Shown piece by piece: positions 1 through 6,903 of a DNA stretch of 7,230 nt; position 1 is the first letter of the stretch; each line of letters starts with the position of its first letter. The position numbers were made by a program, and so were the translations under genes. The notes under the pieces were generated by a model. The model saw only the letters and a list, made by a program, of their open reading frames with translations, was not told where the DNA came from and did no database searches. Origin of the DNA: an uncultured Lachnospiraceae bacterium (lineage in GTDB: Bacteria > Bacillota > Clostridia > Lachnospirales > Lachnospiraceae); NCBI GenBank assembly GCA_900539175.1, contig UQAW01000123.1, forward strand, positions 1 through 7,230, given 5' to 3'.

Positions 1-121
1 AAGAGACGCGGCAATTACAGAATCAGGACAATTCGTCGGAAAAACTGATGTTTTTCCGACTCAGTGTCCTTCAACATCTGGTGTTGTGCACCAGATGTTG
101 TCTGTAATTGCCGCGTCTCTT
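1..121. repeat. Three-arm inverted-repeat (cloverleaf) element of unknown nature
   Basis: Positions 1-21 pair perfectly with 101-121 (21 bp; the left arm starts AAGAGACGCGG). Inside are two arms. Arm A pairs 25-30 with 65-70 (AGGACA/TGTCCT), has a 4x4 internal loop, then pairs 35-45 with 50-60 around a TGAT loop. Arm B pairs 72-83 with 89-100 (CAACATCTGGTG/CACCAGATGTTG) around a 5-base loop. Only about four bases are unpaired at the junction. All of the roughly 50 pairs are Watson-Crick with no G-T wobble, so either strand can fold equally well. That suits a DNA-level element, such as a small inverted-repeat element or a cruciform, at least as well as an RNA. No T tract follows, so it is not a standard terminator. 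The left end coincides with the window edge, so the outer stem may continue and no target duplication can be checked. The pairing is certain; the identity is unknown. Confidence 0.85.
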
Positions 122-381
122 TGGACTAAGAACATGTAACAGGTCTGCAGAGGCATAAAAATCAAGCGGTAAAAGCCTGTTCCTTGCTGCTGGTTGTTGG
201 CATAGAGCGTCTGGTGGTTTGCGGTAAATTGTTTGGTTTCATTGGATATGTGCTGACTGGGAGTTTGTTTTTAGTATTGCGGGAGCATGAAATGCGGGGT
301 AATCCGTGTATTATAAAGTATAAATAGAGGAAATTTAAACTGGGTGATAAGAAAAGTATTCGTTTTTGATGCGTGATTCTC
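122..381. other. Noncoding stretch with no recognisable feature
   Basis: This lies between the cloverleaf and the yqeY promoter. Forward frames are broken by frequent stops. The one open reverse frame runs on through yqeY and gives a low-complexity peptide without a domain, so I treat it as a shadow. The part around 180-300 is rich in G and T on this strand. I found no terminator, tRNA or convincing promoter here. The TATAAA-like strings near 312-324 have no matching -35 box. It may hold the far part of the yqeY regulatory region or decayed sequence. Confidence 0.5.
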
Positions 382-410
382 TTGATATTTGTGAAGGTAA
401 CGTATAGAAT
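382..410 (+). promoter_or_regulatory. Sigma-A-type promoter for yqeY-uup
   Basis: TTGATA at 382-387 and TAGAAT at 405-410 are separated by exactly 17 bases; each box matches the consensus at five of six positions. Transcription would start near 417, giving a leader of about 88 bases before the yqeY start. A perfect TTGACA at 448-453 lies nearer the gene but has no acceptable -10 box at 16-18 bases, so this pair is the better call. Confidence 0.6.
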
Positions 411-504
411 AGAAATGTTGAAGGAATTAAAGGAGCATTCGGCACCGTTGACATATTGAGGTAGGAAGAGGTGTTGAATAAATAATGCAGGAGGTTTATA
501 AATC

Positions 505-942
505 ATGGAATTGGAAAAGTTGAGATCTGATATGGTAGCAGCGATGAAAGCGAAGGATAAGCCGCGGAAGGAAGCGATTTCTTCTTTGGTTTCGGCGGTT
601 AAGAAAGTGGCGATTGATGAAGGGTGCAGGGATGATATTCCGGCAGAGTTGGTTGATCGTGTGATTTTAAAAGAGTTGAAGACAGTCAAAGAGCAGATTG
701 ATACTTGTCCGGAAGCAAGAACAGACTTAAAGGCAGAATATCAGTTCCGTTATGATGTGATCAATGAATATGCGCCGCAGCAGATGAGTGCAGAAGAGGT
801 GAAGGCTTATATTCTGGAGAAATTCGCAGAGGTGGTTGCGACAAAGAATAAGGGAATGATCATGAAGAATGTTATGGCGGATATGAAGGGCAAGGCTGAC
901 GGTAAAGTGATCAACCAGGTAGTAGCGGAACTTTGCAAATGA
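505..942 (+). CDS. yqeY: GatB/YqeY domain-containing protein
   Basis: This is a 145-residue protein, close to the usual 145-150 residues of the YqeY family. The N-terminal half is a charged helical bundle (KAKDKPRKEAISSLVSAVKK, about residues 15-34). The C-terminal part carries the family signature GMIMKNVM (117-124) followed by KGKADGK (128-134) and a final VINQVVAEL helix. The family is related to the tail domain of GatB, the amidotransferase subunit that grips tRNA during Gln-tRNA(Gln)/Asn-tRNA(Asn) formation. What stand-alone YqeY does is not established; a role with tRNA or translation is inferred from that kinship. It should be a soluble cytoplasmic protein, as no signal peptide or membrane segment is visible. 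The ATG is preceded by AGGAGG (489-494) at 10 bases. It is the first gene of an operon with uup, whose start codon overlaps its stop, so translation of the two is probably coupled. Confidence 0.93.
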   Translation: MELEKLRSDMVAAMKAKDKPRKEAISSLVSAVKKVAIDEGCRDDIPAELVDRVILKELKTVKEQIDTCPEARTDLKAEYQFRYDVINEYAPQQMSAEEVKAYILEKFAEVVATKNKGMIMKNVMADMKGKADGKVINQVVAELCK

Positions 943-2780
943 ATGTATTGACGATTGAACATTTAACAAAAGCGTACAGTGAAAGAGTGCTTCTGGACGA
1001 TACCAGTTTCAGCCTGCAGGAAGGTGAAAAAGTAGGTGTGATCGGTGTCAATGGCATGGGGAAATCTACTTTGTTGAAGATTATTGCGGGAGTCGAGGAA
1101 CCGGATGCGGGCAGGGTGATTATGGGGAATCATGTAAAAATTGGATATCTCCCCCAGACTCCGGTTTTTGATAAAGATCAGACTGTTTTAGGAGCTGTAT
1201 TGGAAGGCACATTGGAGAATCCTGAGGATTTTGTGGGAGAGAGTGAGGCAAAGGCTATGCTGGCGTCTCTGGGATTTTCTGATTTTGGGCAGCCGGTGCA
1301 TGAATTGTCCGGCGGACAGAAAAAGAGAGTGGCGCTGGTGCGCGTATTATTGGAACCGGTGGATATTCTGGTATTGGATGAGCCTACCAACCATCTGGAT
1401 CATCAGATGTCTGACTGGTTGGAGGAAACATTGATCAGGTATCGGGGAACACTGGTTATGGTTACCCATGATCGTTATTTCCTGGACCGGGTAGTGACCA
1501 GAATCGCAGAGGTGGATAAGGGACAGATCTACAGTTATCCGGGCAGTTACTCCAAATTTGTGGAATTAAAAGAACAACGGCTCAATATGGAACAGGCAAC
1601 AGAGCGGAAACGGCAGAGCATTTTGCGGACGGAACTGGAGTGGTTGGCAAGAGGCGCCAGAGCCAGGTCCACAAAGCAGAAGGCACATATCCAGCGAATT
1701 GAGGCAATGCAGGAAATCAAGGCTCCGGTACAGGAAAGTCAGGTTGAGATGTCTTCCGTGGCATCCCGGATGGGAAGAAAGACAATTGAAGCGGAAGGGT
1801 TGACCAAAGCGTTTGGTGCGAAAGCATTGTTCAGGGATTATACGTATACATTTTTAAAAGGAGAGCGAATTGGTATTATAGGTTCGAATGGATGCGGAAA
1901 GAGTACACTGCTGAAAGTCCTTACCGGACATCTGGAGCCGGACAGTGGTTCTCTTGAAATCGGTCAGACGGTGAAAATCGGCTATTTTTCTCAGGAAAAT
2001 GAATATATGGATGAGTCTCTGAAGGCAATTGAATATGTGAGAGAAGCGGCAGAGTATATTCAGACAAAAGACGGAAAAATTACCGCATCGTCCATGATGG
2101 AGCGTTTTCTGTTTGACGGAACCATGCAGTGGACACAGATCGCAAAACTTTCCGGAGGAGAAAAGAGAAGATTGTATCTTCTGAGAATCCTGATGGATGC
2201 ACCCAATGTTTTGATTCTGGATGAGCCGACCAATGATCTGGATATTCAGACGCTGACGATTCTGGAGGATTATCTGGATACCTTTGATGGTATTGTGATC
2301 ACGGTTTCCCATGATCGTTATTTTCTGGATCGTGTGGTGCGAAGAATTTTTGCATTTGAGGAAGAGGGGCATATCCAGCAGTATGAAGGCGGATACAGTG
2401 ATTATCTGATTGCTTATGAGATACGGCATCCCCGGTCAGACGGCGGTCTGGTCAAAAAAAGCGCCGGAAGTACGGAGAAAATAGGCGGTCCAGATCATCC
2501 CACGGCAAAGAAAAAAAATGAAAAGCCGCGGGGAGAGCGAAAGCTGAAGTTTACTTTTAAAGAACAGCGGGAATATGAGACGATCGATGACGAGATTGCT
2601 GTGTTGGAAACCAAAATTTCGGAGACCGAAGAAGGGATTCTGAAAGCTGCCACCGATTTTATAAAACTCAATGAGCTGACAGAAAAGAAGATGCAGCTGG
2701 AACAGGAACTGGAAGAGAAGATGGAGCGCTGGGTTTATCTGAATGATCTGGCAGAGAAAATTGAAGCACAGACAACATGA
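939..2780 (+). CDS. uup: ABC-F family ATPase, Uup type
   Basis: This is a 613-residue soluble protein with two tandem ATP-binding domains and no membrane segment, the ABC-F layout. Domain 1: Walker A GVNGMGKST (36-44), signature LSGGQ (123-127), Walker B LVLDE with catalytic E148 and TNHLD. Domain 2 starts near 281: Walker A GSNGCGKST (315-323), signature LSGGE (404-408), LILDE with E429 and TNDLD. Between them is the basic helical linker with LEWLARGARARSTKQKA (about 233-249). A charged flexible stretch (about 498-534) leads to a C-terminal coiled coil (about 535-613). The KQKA-type linker plus coiled-coil tail point to the Uup branch rather than EttA or antibiotic-resistance ABC-Fs. Uup-type proteins are linked to ribosome function, and E. 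coli Uup also to transposon excision and branched DNA. ATG 939 overlaps the yqeY stop (ATGA) with no good ribosome site, implying translational coupling; a TTG at 933 is less likely. Two 3' hairpins follow. Confidence 0.9.
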   Translation: MNVLTIEHLTKAYSERVLLDDTSFSLQEGEKVGVIGVNGMGKSTLLKIIAGVEEPDAGRVIMGNHVKIGYLPQTPVFDKDQTVLGAVLEGTLENPEDFVGESEAKAMLASLGFSDFGQPVHELSGGQKKRVALVRVLLEPVDILVLDEPTNHLDHQMSDWLEETLIRYRGTLVMVTHDRYFLDRVVTRIAEVDKGQIYSYPGSYSKFVELKEQRLNMEQATERKRQSILRTELEWLARGARARSTKQKAHIQRIEAMQEIKAPVQESQVEMSSVASRMGRKTIEAEGLTKAFGAKALFRDYTYTFLKGERIGIIGSNGCGKSTLLKVLTGHLEPDSGSLEIGQTVKIGYFSQENEYMDESLKAIEYVREAAEYIQTKDGKITASSMMERFLFDGTMQWTQIAKLSGGEKRRLYLLRILMDAPNVLILDEPTNDLDIQTLTILEDYLDTFDGIVITVSHDRYFLDRVVRRIFAFEEEGHIQQYEGGYSDYLIAYEIRHPRSDGGLVKKSAGSTEKIGGPDHPTAKKKNEKPRGERKLKFTFKEQREYETIDDEIAVLETKISETEEGILKAATDFIKLNELTEKKMQLEQELEEKMERWVYLNDLAEKIEAQTT

Positions 2781-2785
2781 GCTTT

Positions 2786-2830
2786 AAAGTTTGTATGAAA
2801 ATTACGGGAACGAATTTTTATGCAAACTTT
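2786..2830 (+). other. 18-bp AT-rich hairpin in the uup 3' untranslated region
   Basis: Positions 2786-2803 pair with 2813-2830 (outer part AAAGTTTG/CAAACTTT) around a 9-base loop, starting six bases after the uup stop. Two of the 18 pairs are G-U only when read as plus-strand RNA and would be A-C mismatches on the other strand, so it most likely acts in the uup transcript. It is followed by a G run, not a T tract, so it is not itself a terminator. It sits five bases ahead of the real terminator and may protect the mRNA 3' end. Confidence 0.6.
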
Positions 2831-2835
2831 GGGGG

Positions 2836-2880
2836 AAGGTATTGGAGAGAACGAATGGAAACTCCGGTACCTTATTTTTT
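2836..2880 (+). terminator. Intrinsic terminator of the yqeY-uup operon
   Basis: AAGGTATTGGAG (2836-2847) pairs with CTCCGGTACCTT (2862-2873) around a 14-base loop. The 12-bp stem includes two U-G pairs that work only on plus-strand RNA. One A and then six T follow (2875-2880). Position, stem, T tract and strand polarity all fit termination of uup, separating it from the promoter of nifJ. Confidence 0.8.
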
Positions 2881-2942
2881 GTTAAAAAAATGTCGAAATT
2901 TAGGCAACTTATGTATTTTTCGTGAAACAAAGATTTGAATTA

Positions 2943-2957
2943 TGGACAATCTGTCCA
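2943..2957. promoter_or_regulatory. Possible operator palindrome over the nifJ -35 box
   Basis: TGGACA-ATC-TGTCCA is a perfect 6-3-6 inverted repeat, and its left half is the -35 box itself. A protein bound here would block RNA polymerase. It does not match the Rex, LexA or CodY operators I know. A 12-base palindrome can also arise by chance, so this is a suggestion only. Confidence 0.35.
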
Positions 2958-2971
2958 AAGAGTGCTATAAT
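2943..2971 (+). promoter_or_regulatory. Strong extended -10 promoter of nifJ
   Basis: TGGACA (2943-2948, one mismatch to TTGACA) and a perfect TATAAT (2966-2971) are 17 bases apart, and the -10 is preceded by TG plus one base (2963-2965). Transcription should start near 2978, giving a leader of about 66 bases. This is the best promoter match in the window, in keeping with high expression of a central energy-metabolism enzyme. Confidence 0.85.
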
Positions 2972-2990
2972 TTAGAAAAATATGTATGTC

Positions 2991-3008
2991 GGCTTAATGA
3001 AGCCTTTT
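2991..3008 (+). other. Small hairpin in the nifJ leader
   Basis: GGCTT (2991-2995) pairs with AAGCC (3000-3004) around AATG, followed by four T. With only five pairs it is weak for a terminator, but it lies early in the leader, where a 5' hairpin could affect mRNA stability or cause pausing. Little more can be said. Confidence 0.3.
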
Positions 3009-3027
3009 ATTATGGTCATTATTTTTT

Positions 3028-3034
3028 AAGGAGG
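3028..3034 (+). promoter_or_regulatory. Ribosome binding site that fixes the nifJ start
   Basis: AAGGAGG lies nine bases before ATG 3044. The reading frame stays open upstream to an ATG at 2942, but that codon overlaps the promoter and lies before the expected transcription start, and the extra 34 residues do not belong to the enzyme family. The start is therefore 3044. Confidence 0.9.
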
Positions 3035-3043
3035 ATAAACAAA

Positions 3044-6000
3044 ATGGCAAGAAAGATGAAAACCATGGATGGTAATCATGCTGCAGCTCATGCATCTTAC
3101 GCTTATTCGGATGTAGCGGCGATTTACCCGATTACTCCATCATCTGTTATGGCGGAAGCAACAGACGAATGGGCAACCCAGGGAAGAAAGAACATTTTCG
3201 GACAGGAGGTACGTGTAACCGAGATGCAGTCTGAGGCGGGAGCAGCAGGTGCGGTACACGGTTCTCTGGCAGCAGGTGCTCTTACAACCACGTATACTGC
3301 TTCTCAGGGTCTGCTTCTGATGATTCCGAATCTGTATAAAATTGCCGGAGAGCAGTTACCAGGTGTGTTTAACGTATCCGCACGTGCACTGGCAAGCCAT
3401 GCATTGTCAATCTTTGGCGATCACTCTGACGTATATGCCTGTCGTCAGACTGGAGTTGCAATGCTCTGTGAATCCAGCGTTCAGGAGGTTATGGACCTGA
3501 CACCGGTTGCCCACTGTGCAGCAATTAAGGGAAAAGTTCCATTTATCAACTTCTTTGACGGATTCCGTACTTCTCATGAGATCCAGAAGATTGAGACCTG
3601 GGATTATGAAGACCTGAAAGATATGGTAGATATGGATGCAGTCAATGCATTCAGAAAGCATGCTCTGAATCCCAATCATCCATGCCAGAGAGGTTCTGCG
3701 CAGAACCCGGATATTTTCTTCCAGGCAAGAGAAGCATGTAACTCCTATTACGATGCGCTTCCTGCAATCGTACAGGAATACATGGATAAAGTAAATGAAA
3801 AAATCGGAACTGATTATAAATTATTTAATTATTATGGTGCGGCAGATGCTGAGCATGTAATCATTGCGATGGGATCTGTATGTGATACCATTGAAGAGAC
3901 GATTGACTATCTGGCAGCAGCAGGTCAGAAAGTCGGTGTCGTAAAAGTTCGTCTGTACAGACCATTCTGCGCGTCAGCTCTGGTTGAGGCGATTCCGGAG
4001 ACTGCAAAGCAGATTACGGTACTTGACAGAACAAAAGAACCGGGCGCTATGGGCGAGCCGTTGTATCTGGACGTTGTAGCAGCCCTGAAGGGAACAAAAT
4101 TCGAGACAACTCCTGTATTCACAGGACGTTACGGTTTGGGTTCCAAAGATACAACACCGGCACAGATCGTTGCTGTATATAACAATACAGAAAAACAGAA
4201 ATTCACCATCGGTATCGTAGATGATGTAACCAACCTTTCTCTTGAGACTGGTGCTCCGATCGTTACAACTCCGGAAGGAACGATTAACTGTAAGTTCTGG
4301 GGTCTGGGCGCTGACGGTACCGTAGGTGCCAACAAGAACTCCATCAAGATCATCGGTGACAATACAGATATGTATGCACAGGCTTACTTTGACTATGATT
4401 CCAAGAAGTCCGGCGGTGTTACGATGTCTCACCTGCGTTTCGGCAAGAAACCGATCAAATCCACATACCTGATCCACAAAGCAAACTTTGTTGCCTGTCA
4501 CAATCCTTCTTATGTGAACAAATACAACATGGTTCAGGAACTGGTTGACGGAGGTACATTCCTTCTGAACTGTGCATGGGATATGGAAGGTCTGGAGAAA
4601 CATCTGCCGGGACAGGTGAAAGCATTTATTGCAAACCACAATATCAAGTTCTACACCATAGATGGTGTGAAGATTGGTATCGAAACCGGTATGGGACCGA
4701 CACGTATCAATACGATTCTGCAGTCCGCATTCTTCAAACTGGCAAATATCATTCCGGAAGATAAAGCAAATGAACTGATGAAGGCAGCTGCGAAAGCTAC
4801 TTACGGACGTAAGGGTGATGACGTTGTTCAGAAAAACTGGGCAGCAATCGATGCAGGTGCAAAACAGGTAGTGGAAGTAACAGTTCCGGAAAGCTGGAAA
4901 GATGCTGCAGATGAAGGGCTGTTTATGACTCATGCAGAAGGCGGAAGACAGGAGGTTGTTGATTTCGTCAACACCATCCAGTGTAAAGTATCCGCTCAGG
5001 AAGGTAACAGTCTGCCGGTATCTGCATTTAAAGATTATGTTGACGGTACCACACCATCCGGTGCTTCTGCATATGAGAAGCGCGGTATCGCAGTGAATAT
5101 CCCGGTATGGAATCCGGATAATTGTATCCAGTGTAACAGATGTTCTTATGTATGTCCTCATGCAGTTATCCGTCCGTTCGCTATGACAGAGGCAGAAGCT
5201 GCTGCAGCTCCGGAAGGACTTAAGACATTACCTATGACTGGTATGACAGATTATAAGTTTGCTATAGCTATTTCCGCTCTTGACTGTACCGGATGTGGTT
5301 CCTGTGCAAATGTCTGCCCGGGCAAGAAGGGTGCAAAGGCACTGGCTATGGAAAATCTGGAAGCAAATGCTGCATCTCAGAAGTACTTCGATTATGCAGT
5401 AACACTTCCGGTTAAAGAAGATGTTGTTGAGAAATTCAAACCGAATACCGTTAAGGGAAGCCAGTTCAAACAGCCTCTGCTTGAGTTCTCAGGCGCATGT
5501 GCAGGCTGCGGTGAGACACCTTACGCAAAACTGATTACCCAGTTGTTCGGTGATAGAATGTATATCGCCAATGCAACAGGATGTTCCTCTATCTGGGGTA
5601 ACTCTTCACCGTCCACACCATATACGGTAAATGCAAAAGGACAGGGTCCTGCATGGTCCAATTCACTGTTTGAGGACAATGCAGAGTTTGGTTACGGTAT
5701 GTTGCTGGCACAGAACGCAATCCGGGGCGGTCTGAAAGATAAGATTGAGTCTGTGATGAACAATGAAAAAGCTTCTGATGAGGTAAAAGCAGCATGTAAA
5801 GAGTATCTGGATACCTTTGGATGCGGCGCTACCAACGGCATTGCCACTGACAAGCTGGTTGCAGCTTTAGAGGGTATTGACTGTGATGTATGCAGAGACA
5901 TCGTTGAAAACAAAGATTTCCTGGCTAAGAAATCCCAGTGGATCTTCGGTGGTGACGGATGGGCATACGATATCGGATTCGGCGGTGTTGACCATGTTCT

Positions 6001-6589
6001 TGCAAGCGGACAGGATATCAACATCATGGTATTTGATACCGAAGTTTACTCCAACACAGGCGGACAGTCTTCGAAGTCTACACCTACAGGTGCTGTTGCT
6101 CAGTTCGCTGCAGGCGGTAAAGAGGTTAAGAAGAAAGATATGGCAAGTATCGCCATGAGCTATGGCTATGTTTATGTAGCACAGATTTCCATGGGTGCTG
6201 ATTTCAATCAGGCTGTAAAAGCCATTGCAGAAGCAGAAGCATATCCGGGACCATCTCTGATTATTGCTTACGCTCCATGTATCAACCATGGTATCAAAAA
6301 AGGTATGAGCAAAGCTCAGACCGAGGAGGAATTGGCTGTTAAATCCGGATACTGGCATTGCTTCCGTTATAATCCGGCTCTTAAGGCTGAAGGAAAAGCA
6401 GCATTCTCACTGGACAGCAAGGCTCCGACAGAAAGCTATCAGGAATTCCTGGACGGCGAGGTACGTTACAACTCACTGAAACGTGCAAATCCGGAAAAGG
6501 CTGCAAGACTCTTTGCAAAATCCGAGTCCGAAGCAAAAGAAAGATACGCATATCTGCAGAAATTGATTACACTCTACGGAGAAGATTAA
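3044..6589 (+). CDS. nifJ: Pyruvate:ferredoxin (flavodoxin) oxidoreductase
   Basis: This 1181-residue cytoplasmic enzyme converts pyruvate and CoA to acetyl-CoA and CO2, reducing ferredoxin (EC 1.2.7.1). All domains are fused in the usual order. The N-terminal pyruvate domain has YPITP (28-32; T31), the cofactor-activating E64 and R114, at the same numbers as I recall for the Desulfovibrio africanus enzyme. The CoA-binding and gamma domains follow, then the EKR motif (678-680). Two 4Fe-4S clusters have C694/697/700/704 and C748/751/754/758. The proximal cluster has C819, C822, C847 and C1079. The thiamine diphosphate motif is GDGWA (970-974) with N1004. It ends soon after C1079, without the extra C-terminal domain of the D. 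africanus enzyme. The gene is monocistronic, with its own promoter and terminators. CGT is frequent for arginine, unlike in uup, which suggests high expression. No truncation or frameshift is seen. Use of another 2-oxoacid is less likely given the pyruvate-site residues. Confidence 0.97.
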   Translation: MARKMKTMDGNHAAAHASYAYSDVAAIYPITPSSVMAEATDEWATQGRKNIFGQEVRVTEMQSEAGAAGAVHGSLAAGALTTTYTASQGLLLMIPNLYKIAGEQLPGVFNVSARALASHALSIFGDHSDVYACRQTGVAMLCESSVQEVMDLTPVAHCAAIKGKVPFINFFDGFRTSHEIQKIETWDYEDLKDMVDMDAVNAFRKHALNPNHPCQRGSAQNPDIFFQAREACNSYYDALPAIVQEYMDKVNEKIGTDYKLFNYYGAADAEHVIIAMGSVCDTIEETIDYLAAAGQKVGVVKVRLYRPFCASALVEAIPETAKQITVLDRTKEPGAMGEPLYLDVVAALKGTKFETTPVFTGRYGLGSKDTTPAQIVAVYNNTEKQKFTIGIVDDVTNLSLETGAPIVTTPEGTINCKFWGLGADGTVGANKNSIKIIGDNTDMYAQAYFDYDSKKSGGVTMSHLRFGKKPIKSTYLIHKANFVACHNPSYVNKYNMVQELVDGGTFLLNCAWDMEGLEKHLPGQVKAFIANHNIKFYTIDGVKIGIETGMGPTRINTILQSAFFKLANIIPEDKANELMKAAAKATYGRKGDDVVQKNWAAIDAGAKQVVEVTVPESWKDAADEGLFMTHAEGGRQEVVDFVNTIQCKVSAQEGNSLPVSAFKDYVDGTTPSGASAYEKRGIAVNIPVWNPDNCIQCNRCSYVCPHAVIRPFAMTEAEAAAAPEGLKTLPMTGMTDYKFAIAISALDCTGCGSCANVCPGKKGAKALAMENLEANAASQKYFDYAVTLPVKEDVVEKFKPNTVKGSQFKQPLLEFSGACAGCGETPYAKLITQLFGDRMYIANATGCSSIWGNSSPSTPYTVNAKGQGPAWSNSLFEDNAEFGYGMLLAQNAIRGGLKDKIESVMNNEKASDEVKAACKEYLDTFGCGATNGIATDKLVAALEGIDCDVCRDIVENKDFLAKKSQWIFGGDGWAYDIGFGGVDHVLASGQDINIMVFDTEVYSNTGGQSSKSTPTGAVAQFAAGGKEVKKKDMASIAMSYGYVYVAQISMGADFNQAVKAIAEAEAYPGPSLIIAYAPCINHGIKKGMSKAQTEEELAVKSGYWHCFRYNPALKAEGKAAFSLDSKAPTESYQEFLDGEVRYNSLKRANPEKAARLFAKSESEAKERYAYLQKLITLYGED

Positions 6590-6607
6590 TCAGACTGTAA
6601 AAATAGG

Positions 6608-6635
6608 AGGAGCAGGCGGTAAGCCTGCTCCTTTT
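6608..6635 (+). terminator. Intrinsic terminator of nifJ
   Basis: GGAGCAGGC (6609-6617) pairs with GCCTGCTCC (6623-6631) around GGTAA, extended by A6608-T6632, and runs into TTTT (6632-6635). It begins about 20 bases after the nifJ stop. The GC-rich stem is strong although the T tract is short. Confidence 0.85.
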
Positions 6636-6704
6636 GTGAGAAGCTGGCAGAGTAAAATACTGTCAGTGATGCATTAATTGGAAAAAAAGAAAATAGTAGA
6701 GAGG

Positions 6705-6750
6705 AAAAACGGCATGAATGCTATGAACGGAGGCATTCATGCCGTTTTTT
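6705..6750. terminator. Second, bidirectional intrinsic terminator
   Basis: Positions 6705-6721 (five A, then CGGCATGAATGC) pair perfectly over 17 bp with 6733-6749, around an 11-base loop; the right arm runs into six T (6745-6750). The A run on the left supplies a T tract on the opposite strand, so it can stop transcripts from either side. It lies about 70 bases beyond the first nifJ terminator, probably as a back-up or to shield the next gene. No minus-strand gene that would use it is visible in the window. Confidence 0.85.
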
Positions 6751-6835
6751 GGCGTTGGATCTGTTTTTAACAGAGAAGTAAATAGAAAGGGTGATATGAA
6801 ATATAAATAAGTTGCATAATAAAACTCATAATTTG

Positions 6836-6875
6836 ATTGCCGATATAGGGCAATGTCTAAAAAAGTGCAATATTG
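6836..6875. promoter_or_regulatory. Repeated GCAAT/ATTGC half-sites upstream of the HTH gene
   Basis: ATTGCC (6836-6841) and GGCAAT (6849-6854) form a 6-7-6 inverted repeat. GCAAT recurs at 6867-6871, 17 bases after the previous copy, and is part of the palindrome CAATATTG (6868-6875), which overlaps the TG of the proposed extended -10. The placement suits binding by a small dimeric repressor, possibly the product of the next gene controlling itself. In AT-rich DNA such short repeats can be chance. Confidence 0.35.
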
Positions 6876-6882
6876 AGATAAT
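6874..6882 (+). promoter_or_regulatory. Possible extended -10 promoter of the HTH gene
   Basis: TG (6874-6875), one base, then GATAAT (6877-6882) makes an extended -10 box. The hexamer at the expected -35 position (6854-6859, TGTCTA) is poor. Transcription would start near 6889, so the ribosome site would sit at the very 5' end of the mRNA. This is plausible for a weak regulator gene but unsure. Confidence 0.4.
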
Positions 6883-6903
6883 GTCCTTAGGAGGGCTCTT
6901 AAT

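Noticed and set aside
448..453. Perfect TTGACA just upstream of yqeY
   Set aside because: No -10-like hexamer lies at 16-18 bases; the nearest (TTGAAT at 474) is 20 bases away. The pair at 382-410 is better.
2879..2896. Possible Rex (NADH-sensing) operator before nifJ
   Set aside because: TTGTTAA matches one half-site, but the partner half agrees at only three of seven positions, and the string overlaps the terminator T tract.
2942..3043. N-terminal extension of nifJ from ATG 2942
   Set aside because: That start codon overlaps the promoter and precedes the expected transcription start; the family N-terminus and a strong ribosome site fit ATG 3044.
3974..5161. Long open frame of 395 codons on the minus strand inside nifJ
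   Set aside because: The peptide is rich in Cys, Ile and Arg, shows no domain and lies wholly opposite a certain gene. It arises from the codon bias of nifJ. The other long opposite-strand frames (162-689, 1854-2429, 5867-6358) are rejected for the same reason.
6644..6666. Hairpin between the two nifJ terminators
   Set aside because: CTGGCAG/CTGTCAG gives seven pairs with one wobble and a 9-base loop but no T tract. It is too weak to assign a role.
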